Shown: one piece after another, positions 1 to 5,563 of the stretch
Layout: each line of letters opens with the position of its first letter
Position numbering within the stretch: the first letter of the stretch is position 1
Assembly (NCBI GenBank): GCA_002293295.1
Contig: DBCY01000061.1
Span: forward strand, 12,442-18,033
Length of the DNA: 5,592 nt
Source of the DNA: Ruminococcus sp. UBA946
GTDB taxonomy: Bacteria > Bacillota > Clostridia > Oscillospirales > Ruminococcaceae
Direction: 5' to 3'
The notes under the pieces: generated by a model
What the model was told of the DNA's origin: nothing
The model's input: the letters and a program-made list of their open reading frames with translations, nothing else
The model's database searches: none
Translations under genes and position numbers: made by a program

Positions 1-11
1 CTGAATAATTG

Positions 12-46
12 AAAAATGCCGTCACTGTTTTGTGACGGTATTTTTT
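12..46. terminator. Bidirectional intrinsic terminator upstream of the SOD gene
   Basis: A 7-bp perfect stem (CCGTCAC at 19-25 with GTGACGG at 32-38) closes a 6-base loop. It is extended by a G·U and A-T pairs between the A-run at 12-16 and the T-run at 41-46. The T-run follows the stem directly on the plus strand, so it should end transcription of a gene lying before the window. The A-run on the left means it could also stop minus-strand transcription. It isolates the dismutase gene from upstream readthrough. Confidence 0.8.
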
Positions 47-88
47 ACTTTCGGCATTGATGAATGTATTAATGCATATACTTTGACA

Positions 89-106
89 TGATTATTATTA
101 AAATAA
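89..106 (+). promoter_or_regulatory. Possible Fur/PerR-type operator before the SOD gene (weak)
   Basis: Bases 89-103 agree with the 7-1-7 Fur-box consensus TGATAATNATTATCA at 11 of 14 informative positions, with 6 of 7 in the left half. The overlapping frame 92-106 agrees with the PerR-box consensus TTATAATNATTATAA, also at 11 of 14. The site ends just before the ribosome binding site, where a repressor could act. Metal- or peroxide-responsive control of dismutase genes is known in other bacteria. However, the DNA here is nearly all A and T, so chance matches are likely. Confidence 0.2.
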
Positions 107-107
107 A

Positions 108-114
108 AGAAAGG
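108..114 (+). promoter_or_regulatory. Ribosome binding site that sets the SOD start
   Basis: AGAAAGG lies 10 bases before the ATG at 125 but only 1 base before the in-frame ATG at 116. The upstream ATG is too close for initiation, so 125 is chosen as the start. Confidence 0.7.
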
Positions 115-124
115 TATGATTTTC

Positions 125-772
125 ATGGCTTCATATAACGAAAATAATTACTATCCCTTCAGCGCTGTTCCGCTTGGTTTTCCTAATAATTCGTTAAGCC
201 CGGATATAAGCGAATACACAATGTATTTCCATCACGACAAGCACTATCAGGGTTATGTTGACAAGCTGAACGGTCTGCTGAAGGAGTATCAGATAATGCA
301 GCACATTACTCTGTCAGAGCTTACTCAGATTGAGGACACCGATATAAGGAACAATGCGGGAGGGGTATATAACCACGAGCTTTATTTCGGCAGTCTTTCT
401 CCCGACAAGAAGACAATGCCTGATTTTGTGACCGAAAGGCTTGATAAGAATTTCGGTTCAGCCGATAATTTCTTTAAGGAACTCAAGGAAGCGGCGCTTT
501 CACAGTTCGGCTCGGGTTATGCCTGGCTTGTTCAGTCTGTTGTTAAGGAGAATGAATCTGACAATTCGAGTTCAAGTAAAAAATTAAGCATTATTAAGAC
601 GGATAACCAGAATACGCCCGACCTTTTAAAATATAAAATTATCCTTCCTGTTGACGTCTGGGAGCATGCTTATTATCTTGACAGGCAAAACCGCCGCAAT
701 GAATATATTGACGCATTCTTCAATGTTATAGACTGGGATACGGCAGAAGCGCGCATGAAATCCACAGGATAA
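125..772 (+). CDS. sodA: Superoxide dismutase, Fe/Mn family (Mn-like signature)
   Basis: Predicted to convert superoxide to oxygen and hydrogen peroxide in the cytoplasm; no signal peptide or membrane segment is visible. The protein is 215 residues, near the usual 200-210. The N-terminal helical-hairpin domain runs from about residue 12 to 100 and the C-terminal alpha/beta domain from about 105 to 211. All four metal ligands are visible: His36 (in HHDKHYQGY), His84 (in NNAGGVYNHE), Asp177 and His181 (in DVWEHAYY). The gateway residues His40 and Tyr44 are kept. Gly80 and Gln162 (in DNQNTP) occupy the second-sphere positions typical of Mn enzymes, but metal choice cannot be settled by sequence. 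Oddities are Phe88 where many family members have Trp, a Ser-rich insert at about 141-153 in the beta-hairpin region, and a degenerate N-terminal LPY motif. The gene appears monocistronic and converges with pckG. The symbol is by family analogy. Confidence 0.93.
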   Translation: MASYNENNYYPFSAVPLGFPNNSLSPDISEYTMYFHHDKHYQGYVDKLNGLLKEYQIMQHITLSELTQIEDTDIRNNAGGVYNHELYFGSLSPDKKTMPDFVTERLDKNFGSADNFFKELKEAALSQFGSGYAWLVQSVVKENESDNSSSSKKLSIIKTDNQNTPDLLKYKIILPVDVWEHAYYLDRQNRRNEYIDAFFNVIDWDTAEARMKSTG

Positions 773-809
773 ATAATTCAGCATATATTTTTTAAAATAA
801 TCAAATAAA

Positions 810-833
810 CAGGGGGGTAAAATTACCCCCCCC
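810..833. terminator. G/C-rich hairpin between convergent SOD and pckG genes
   Basis: Six G (812-817) pair with six of the eight C at 826-833. Inner T-A and A-T pairs give an 8-bp stem with an AAAT tetraloop. No good T-run follows on the plus strand. On the minus strand the stem is followed by a broken T-rich stretch (TGTTTATTTG). It may act as a weak terminator for one or both convergent genes, or as a block to convergent transcription. Position and stem strength support this; the poor U-tract counts against a classical terminator. Confidence 0.45.
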
Positions 834-837
834 GCTC

Positions 838-860
838 ATAAGAAAACGGTTTTATCTTAT
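838..860. other. Second weak hairpin in the SOD-pckG junction
   Basis: ATAAGA (838-843) is the exact reverse complement of TCTTAT (855-860). Three further A-T pairs inside, with one bulged A at 854, close a CGGT loop. It is AT-rich and weak. On the minus strand it is preceded by a T-run (from the A-run 861-866). It may support 3' end formation of the pckG mRNA, but this cannot be told from sequence alone. Confidence 0.25.
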
Positions 861-895
861 AAAAAACCAGCCGGAAGAATAAGAATTTGTTTAAA

Positions 896-930
896 CTCCT
901 AATTCCTCACTCCTCATTCCTGATTCCTTT
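896..930. repeat. Five-unit heptanucleotide tandem repeat abutting the pckG stop
   Basis: Five consecutive 7-base units are present: CTCCTAA, TTCCTCA, CTCCTCA, TTCCTGA, TTCCTTT, with consensus YTCCTCA. The phase is exact although the units are diverged. The last two bases of the final unit overlap the pckG stop codon (929-931). On the pckG-sense strand the array is purine-rich (AGGAATG-like). Short 7-bp tandem repeats in intergenic DNA are known from other bacteria, notably cyanobacterial STRR elements; no relation to those is claimed. Confidence 0.7.
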
Positions 931-2728
931 AAGCCAGTCTCTCCTCAAGCCTGGAAAGCTCCTGTGCAAGTTCTTCCGGCAGGGTGTCTCCGAAGCCGGC
1001 GTAAAACTCCTTAATACCCTTTATGTCCTCAAGCCATAAGGAGCTGTCTACGGAAAGCAAATCCTCAACCGTTTCGTATGAAATTCCGTCAAGACCTTCA
1101 ATGTTTATATCATTAGCTTTGGGTTCATAGCCGATTGCGGTTTTTTCAGCCTCGGCATTGCCGTCGCAGCGTTCGATAATCCAGTCGAGAACCCTCATGT
1201 TATCGCCGAAGCCGGGCCATATGAATTTACCCTCTTCATCGGTGCGGAACCAGTTTACATTAAAAATTTTAGGAGCTTTGTCGCCCAGTTTTTTACCCAT
1301 TTCAAGCCAGTGAGTAAAATAATCGCCCATATTGTATCCGCAGAACGGGAGCATTGCCATAGGGTCGCGGCGGACAACTCCCACTGCTCCTGCGGCTGCG
1401 GCAGTGGTTTCGGAAGCCATGATGGAGCCTACAAAGGTACCGTGCTGCCAGTCAAAGGACTGGTAAACAAGGGGGGCTGTCTTTGCGCGCCTGCCTCCGA
1501 AGACGATAGCGTCAACGGGAACGCCCTTGGGGTTGTTGAATTCGGGCGAAATGCAGGGGCAGTTCTCAGCCGGGGCTGTAAACCTTGAATTGGGGTGGGC
1601 AAGCTTTCCGCCGTTTGCGGTATATTCCCTGCCGTTTACCTTAGCACCCTTCCATTCCGTTGCGTTTTCGGGCGGATTCTTGTCAAGACCCTCCCACCAT
1701 ACGGTATTGTCGTCATTGTTAATGGCAACGTTGGTGAATATAGTATTCTTCCTTGTTGAGGCAAGGGCATTGTAATTGGATTTCTCGTTTGTTCCCGGGG
1801 CAACGCCGAAAAAGCCCTTTTCGGGGTTTATTGCCCACAGCCTGCCGTCCTCTCCCTGTTTTAGCCATGCAATATCGTCGCCTACGGTATAAACCTTATA
1901 ACCTTTTTTCACATACCCCTCGGGAGGAATAAGCATGGCAAGATTGGTCTTTCCGCATGCCGACGGGAACGCGGCGCAGACATATTTCGTATTGCCGTCC
2001 GGCTTTTCAATGCCCAGAATAAGCATATGCTCAGCCATCCATGACTCGTTCCTGCCCTGATATGAAGCGATTCTGAGGGCAAAACACTTTTTGCCGAGAA
2101 GAACGTTTCCGCCGTATGCCGAATTGACCGACCAAATCGTGTTATCCTCCGGGAAATGGCATATATACCTGTTTTCAGGGTCAACGTCAGCTTTTGAGTG
2201 AAGCCCGCGGACAAAGTCGTTTGAGGTACCCCCAAGGTTTTCGAAGGCTGCCTTGCCCATACGGGTCATTATATTCATGTTAAGTACGACATAAATCGAA
2301 TCGGTAACCTCAACGCCCACTTTGGCAAGAGGGGAGCCTATGGGACCCATGGAATACGGGATTACATACATTGTTCTGCCCTTCATAACGCCGTCGTAAA
2401 GGGGGGTAAGCTTTGCATACATTTCGGCAGGGTCGCACCAGTTATTGGTGGGACCGGCGTCTTTTTTATTTTTTGTACAGATGAAGGTTCTGTCCTCAAC
2501 TCTGGCTACGTCATTGGCAAGGGTTCTGTGATAAAGGCACCCGGGAAGCTTTTCCTGATTAAGCCAGAAAAGCTTATCCCTGCTGTCGTCGGGAAGCTCC
2601 GTAACTTCTTTCGTCAAAGCTTCCAGCTGTTCTTGTGAACCGTCTATCCATACGATTTTATCAGGCTTTGTCAGGGCGGTCATTTCCTCCACCCATTTGT
2701 TTACATTCGGATTGTTAGTCAAAGACAT
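929..2728 (-). CDS. pckG: Phosphoenolpyruvate carboxykinase (GTP)
   Basis: Catalyses the reversible reaction oxaloacetate + GTP to PEP + GDP + CO2 in the cytoplasm. In anaerobes it may run toward gluconeogenesis or toward CO2 fixation in fermentation. The protein is 599 residues, a normal full length for the GTP-type family. The P-loop FPSACGKTN (254-262) carries the family's hyper-reactive Cys (Cys258) and Lys260/Thr261. The second kinase motif GDD (283-285) supplies a metal-binding Asp285. Lys214 (in LGKKCFALRI) and His234 (in AEHMLILGI) match the other Mn ligands of the animal enzyme. SRF (381-383) and FGGRR (410-414) are present, and Phe494, Phe502 and Phe507 form the guanine-binding set that separates this family from the ATP type. 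An in-frame GTG three codons upstream is rejected because it lies 1 base from the ribosome binding site. The gene has its own promoter, appears monocistronic, and shows no frameshift or missing key residue. Confidence 0.97.
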   Translation of the reverse strand: MSLTNNPNVNKWVEEMTALTKPDKIVWIDGSQEQLEALTKEVTELPDDSRDKLFWLNQEKLPGCLYHRTLANDVARVEDRTFICTKNKKDAGPTNNWCDPAEMYAKLTPLYDGVMKGRTMYVIPYSMGPIGSPLAKVGVEVTDSIYVVLNMNIMTRMGKAAFENLGGTSNDFVRGLHSKADVDPENRYICHFPEDNTIWSVNSAYGGNVLLGKKCFALRIASYQGRNESWMAEHMLILGIEKPDGNTKYVCAAFPSACGKTNLAMLIPPEGYVKKGYKVYTVGDDIAWLKQGEDGRLWAINPEKGFFGVAPGTNEKSNYNALASTRKNTIFTNVAINNDDNTVWWEGLDKNPPENATEWKGAKVNGREYTANGGKLAHPNSRFTAPAENCPCISPEFNNPKGVPVDAIVFGGRRAKTAPLVYQSFDWQHGTFVGSIMASETTAAAAGAVGVVRRDPMAMLPFCGYNMGDYFTHWLEMGKKLGDKAPKIFNVNWFRTDEEGKFIWPGFGDNMRVLDWIIERCDGNAEAEKTAIGYEPKANDINIEGLDGISYETVEDLLSVDSSLWLEDIKGIKEFYAGFGDTLPEELAQELSRLEERLA

Positions 2729-2738
2729 AAGCGGCACG

Positions 2739-2744
2739 CTCCTT
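2739..2744 (-). promoter_or_regulatory. Ribosome binding site that sets the pckG start
   Basis: AAGGAG on the minus strand is 10 bases before the ATG at 2728 and only 1 base before the in-frame GTG at 2737. This favours the ATG, giving a protein that begins MSLTNN. Confidence 0.8.
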
Positions 2745-2778
2745 ATAATTTAAAAAATCAAAATTTTCCACAAATACT

Positions 2779-2807
2779 ATTATAGTGCAAACCGCAGGAA
2801 AAATCAA
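2779..2807 (-). promoter_or_regulatory. pckG promoter, sigma-A type
   Basis: Read on the minus strand: TTGATT (2807-2802), a 17-base spacer, then a perfect TATAAT (2784-2779). Transcription would begin near 2772, giving a leader of about 43 bases with no strong hairpin. The spacer contains a small dyad, TGC-5-GCA (2786-2796), which does not fit the cre consensus used by CcpA. The -10 and the next six bases (TATAATAGTATT) are identical to those of the promoter at 3313-3340. Confidence 0.78.
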
Positions 2808-2953
2808 GGGGATTTATAAGTTTTTCAGAAAATATTTTAAATCTGAAATATTGACAGAACGAAAAAACATCCTGAGTATTTGGAAAATAATGAAATACTG
2901 GTTGATATAACTCAAGTTTTTCTGAAGATAAAAAACAATAATTGATTTCCCAT
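2808..2953. other. AT-rich upstream region of pckG with two inverted repeats
   Basis: No coding potential is visible. Two inverted repeats stand out: TTTCAGA (2823-2829) with TCTGAAA (2842-2848), enclosing the palindrome AAAATATTTT, and AGTATTT (2875-2881) with AAATACT (2893-2899) around an 11-base loop. A 15-base near-direct repeat (13 matches) occurs at 2818-2832 and 2914-2928. The first inverted repeat ends 16 bases upstream of the pckG -35 element, a place where an activator could bind. Chance dyads are common in AT-rich DNA, so a regulatory role is only a possibility. Confidence 0.3.
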
Positions 2954-2989
2954 AAAAACCCGCCGTCCGGTTTCCAGCCCGGACGGCGG
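2954..2989 (-). terminator. Strong intrinsic terminator, minus strand
   Basis: A perfect 11-bp stem (CCGCCGTCCGG at 2960-2970 with CCGGACGGCGG at 2979-2989) closes an 8-base loop. On the minus strand it is followed by G and then five T (from the A-run 2954-2958). The plus strand has only a broken T-run (ATTACTTTT), so minus is the main direction. It lies 380 bases past the glycosyltransferase stop and 150 bases before the pckG -35. It therefore fits best as the 3' end of the separate transcript starting near 3306. Confidence 0.85.
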
Positions 2990-3306
2990 ATTACTTTTCG
3001 CAGGGTTTATATTAATACCGCATTAAGCAGATATTTCCTGGAACACAAACCCTGCTTTTGGATTTATATAAACATATTCAAGTCAAATTCTCATAAGACG
3101 ACTGCAGATATTAAAAGGCTTTTCATGTCATGTGCGGCGGCGGTTTAATTCCTCCGCCCTGTGCCCGACTATTAACCGTTTAATATCCGCTGTTTGAAAA
3201 TTTGTTCCTGAATACGATTTACTGTATTAATTTAACCTGAATGAAAAACAATATACCATATAAATTTTGCTAATTGATTTTCTTGTATTTTATAAATTTA
3301 TACCGT
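2954..3306 (-). ncRNA. Candidate independent non-coding RNA of about 350 nt, unrecognised family
   Basis: The unit is bounded by a near-consensus promoter (3313-3340) and a strong terminator (2954-2989) on the same strand. All minus-strand frames from ATG, GTG or TTG that I read are 12 codons or shorter, and none has a well-placed ribosome site. Long-range pairing is visible. GCGGATATTAAA (3190-3179) can pair with TTTAATATCTGC (3115-3104) over 12 bp, including one G·U that works only in minus-strand RNA. It encloses a GC-rich hairpin with a GGCGG/CCGCC stem (3158-3154/3143-3139). A 9-bp perfect helix pairs 3055-3047 with 3008-3000. The 5' hundred bases are AT-rich with only a small hairpin (3228-3224/3215-3211). 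I see no RNase P, tmRNA, SRP, T-box or cobalamin signature. Alternatives are a long attenuating leader of pckG or the 3' UTR of the glycosyltransferase mRNA. Confidence 0.45.
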
Positions 3307-3312
3307 AATACT

Positions 3313-3340
3313 ATTATATCCCAAGCGATATAAAAGTCAA
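3313..3340 (-). promoter_or_regulatory. Strong promoter just downstream of the glycosyltransferase gene
   Basis: Read on the minus strand: TTGACT (3340-3335), a 16-base spacer ending GGGA, then a perfect TATAAT (3318-3313). The predicted start is near 3306. The -35 is only 29 bases past the stop codon at 3369, and no protein gene follows for almost 600 bases. It is the closest match to the sigma-A consensus in the window. Confidence 0.75.
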
Positions 3341-3368
3341 GAACAAATTAATTACAAAAAAATTACAA

Positions 3369-5546
3369 TTACCTGTCGGCAGTCAAAGCGTTTACTTCGG
3401 ACGACAAGGCATTTATTTCAGGGTCGCCGGGATTAAGCTCCGAATAGTCAAGCAGAAGCTTCGAAGCCATAGCGTTATAGCCTATGTAAATCATGCCCCG
3501 GATTTTTTCCTTTATCTGACTGCCCAGAATATCAATTTCGGCTTCGTAAGCCGATAAACCGGCGGGATACATTTTCGCCCTGTATCCTTCTCCGAAGATT
3601 TCCGCAGCCGCGGGATAAACATTTCTGAGCGAATTATCCGTCCTTAACGCCTTTTTCAAATAATCCATAGCCTTTTCCCCATCCATACTCTTTAAATTTT
3701 CCGCCGCCCTGAAGCAGTAATAAGCCGCTTTGTCCGAATCCGGCAGGCTGACAATCATACCGTCATTTATATACTCAGGATTAACCGCCGTATAGATATA
3801 GTTTTTCTGCAGCGCCGCATATAAAACAAACAAATCATAAACATCCCTGCTTTCTTTTACTGCGGAAAACAGAAACCTTATAACAGCGATGAACCATACC
3901 TGCTCTTTGAACGGTATTCCCCCGGCATCTTCAAGGTACTGTATTAATACCCGCAGGAAATCCTTTTTGTCTGAAATATTGTCATAGTATTCCTTAAACC
4001 CGTACGGGTTTATTTTTGAAATTACAGGAGATACGGCGTTTCCCGATTTCAGGGAAAAATAAAGCAGGCCGGCTGAATAAACGGGCAGAATCTTAAATTC
4101 CGAAATAAAATTTATAACTTCATGAACGTCAAAGCCGTTTCCGCAGTAATACATTTTATTCATTTCCACGAATTTTATGAAATTATAAGGGGGGGAATAC
4201 TCGTTTATAAAATTGTACGCGTAATTAATCAGCTCTGCCTTTTCGTCAGTATTATCATTTTCCCCCACGGCTTTAATAAGGTTATACTCGAACATCCTCA
4301 GGCATTCGTCGAAGTCCTTAATCTGCCCGAACAGGGTTTTTATAATGGAATACTTACCTGTTCCTTTTGCTATTTCAAAATCGTAACCTATTAATTTACT
4401 GACATACCGGTAACCTGTGTGCTTTATAACCGTATTATACGGGACGGCGTTCCTTTTTTCATACGCCGTGCTGAATTTTCCGGCTTCAATAAGACTTCCT
4501 ATGAAAATTATGTTTATATTGACAAATTCTTCATTACCCGTGAACCTCGGGGCGCATAAAAGCACCTCGGCAATATTGTATTTCCCCTTTTTATATGTTT
4601 TGTACAACTCATTGTATTTACCGCATTCGTCCCGGACGGCTTCCTTCATTTCAAGCTTAAGGTATGTATAAACGCTCAGAGCCGCTATTTCAAGGTCGGT
4701 AACAATAAAATCCTCAATATTCCGGCTGTCATTCCTCAGCCTGCGGTATTCGTTTATGACTTCCAGAGCTTTTTCATATTTCTTTTCGTTGTACCACGCT
4801 AAAGCGCACAGCTTAAGCAGGACAAACTCCGCATATTTATTAACCTTGTATTTTTTATTGATTTCAATGCCCCGTCTGCAGCATTCGGCGGCTTTGGCGT
4901 TGTCAAACCCGAAATAGCTGTCAAAAAGCTGAATATACGGTGAAACGTCGTCGTCCTTTTCGGCAATGCGCTTTTCTATCAGCTCAAGGTTGCGTTTCCT
5001 TTTGTTTTCATGGTCTCCCGGATTTAAATTAACATACCCGAAATGATGAACAAAGGAGTTAAGAAGCTTTATAGGCTCCCCAGCCGTATTAAGGTATTCA
5101 TGAACGGGATTGACAAACCGGGTATTCATAAGCCGTTTTGTCAGGCGCAGGGCGGTATAGTCAATATAATGTCCGTTTATATCCTTTGTTGTATAGTTTC
5201 TCTGTATATAAACAGCGGAATTATACTTTCTGTATTCACCCGATTTGAAAAAATCAATAAGCCCGCCGGAATCCCCGAACCATTCGTCGGCGTCGACGAA
5301 CATGAACCATTCACCCGAGGACGCTTCTAAAGATACGTTCCTTGCCGCGGAAAAATCCTTGCACCATTCAAAATGAAGAACTTTATCGGCATATTTCCCG
5401 GCAATTTCAACAGTGCTGTCTGTCGACCCCGTGTCGACAATAATAAGCTCGGACTGAACAGCGTTTCTTACAGGCTCCAGTGATTTTAAGCACCTTTCAA
5501 GGTTTTCAGCCTCATTCTTAACAATCATCCCGATTGATAAAACCAT
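3369..5546 (-). CDS. Family 2 glycosyltransferase with C-terminal TPR-like helical region
   Basis: Probably transfers a sugar from a nucleotide-sugar donor to an unknown acceptor; likely cytoplasmic, with no signal peptide or clear membrane helix. The protein is 725 residues. Residues 1-100 are a GT-A fold: the opening LSIGMIVKNEAENLERCL strand-helix, VDTGSTDST (37-45), DFSAARN (64-70) and the metal-binding DADE motif (85-88). VNPVHEY (145-151) and HHFGY (167-171) are the acceptor-side motifs seen in this subgroup. Residues from about 185 on are mostly amphipathic helices, with recognisable TPR-like pairs at about 236-265 and 607-651. This order (GT2, VHE, HxGY, KxxRN, then TPR) resembles the peptide S-glycosyltransferase SunS and many uncharacterised clostridial proteins. 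However, the tail is far longer here and no precursor peptide is visible, so the substrate is open. The ATG at 5546 has GAAGGG (5558-5563) about 11 bases upstream, a slightly long spacing. No terminator directly follows the stop. Confidence 0.88.
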   Translation of the reverse strand: MVLSIGMIVKNEAENLERCLKSLEPVRNAVQSELIIVDTGSTDSTVEIAGKYADKVLHFEWCKDFSAARNVSLEASSGEWFMFVDADEWFGDSGGLIDFFKSGEYRKYNSAVYIQRNYTTKDINGHYIDYTALRLTKRLMNTRFVNPVHEYLNTAGEPIKLLNSFVHHFGYVNLNPGDHENKRKRNLELIEKRIAEKDDDVSPYIQLFDSYFGFDNAKAAECCRRGIEINKKYKVNKYAEFVLLKLCALAWYNEKKYEKALEVINEYRRLRNDSRNIEDFIVTDLEIAALSVYTYLKLEMKEAVRDECGKYNELYKTYKKGKYNIAEVLLCAPRFTGNEEFVNINIIFIGSLIEAGKFSTAYEKRNAVPYNTVIKHTGYRYVSKLIGYDFEIAKGTGKYSIIKTLFGQIKDFDECLRMFEYNLIKAVGENDNTDEKAELINYAYNFINEYSPPYNFIKFVEMNKMYYCGNGFDVHEVINFISEFKILPVYSAGLLYFSLKSGNAVSPVISKINPYGFKEYYDNISDKKDFLRVLIQYLEDAGGIPFKEQVWFIAVIRFLFSAVKESRDVYDLFVLYAALQKNYIYTAVNPEYINDGMIVSLPDSDKAAYYCFRAAENLKSMDGEKAMDYLKKALRTDNSLRNVYPAAAEIFGEGYRAKMYPAGLSAYEAEIDILGSQIKEKIRGMIYIGYNAMASKLLLDYSELNPGDPEINALSSEVNALTADR

Positions 5547-5563
5547 AGATGAACCAGCCCTTC

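Noticed and set aside
83..104. TTGACA (83-88) with TAAAAT (99-104) as the SOD promoter
   Set aside because: The spacer is only 10 bases and the start would fall on the ribosome site. TATACT (77-82) is a possible -10, but I find no good -35 at 16-18 bases, so no promoter is called.
116..124. Longer SOD start at the ATG at 116
   Set aside because: It lies 1 base after the AGAAAGG ribosome site; the ATG at 125 has a 10-base spacing and gives a normal family N-terminus.
1310..2235. Antisense or alternate-frame open stretches inside pckG, and similar ones inside the glycosyltransferase gene
   Set aside because: They are shadows of well-supported genes, with no ribosome sites and no recognisable protein features.
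2729..2737. Longer pckG start at the GTG at 2737
   Set aside because: It lies 1 base from AAGGAG, while the ATG at 2728 is 10 bases away and is the stronger start codon.
2786..2796. Catabolite-repression (cre) site in the pckG promoter spacer
   Set aside because: The TGC-5-GCA dyad lacks the central CG at the required position of the cre consensus.
2942..3148. Plus-strand 68-codon frame in the intergenic region
   Set aside because: It starts with TTG, has no ribosome site, runs straight through the terminator hairpin and is antisense to the candidate RNA. The translation looks random.
3104..3300. Small proteins on the minus strand within the RNA unit
   Set aside because: Frames from ATG, GTG or TTG end within 12 codons. 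The GGAGG at 3156-3152 has no start codon at a suitable distance.
2954..3306. RNase P RNA, tmRNA, SRP RNA or 6S RNA
   Set aside because: The length fits RNase P or tmRNA, but the conserved GAGGAAAGUC-type core, the ACAGAA motif, a tRNA-like 3' CCA end and the SRP GGAAG-type loop are absent. The layout is not the single long hairpin with a central bubble expected of 6S.
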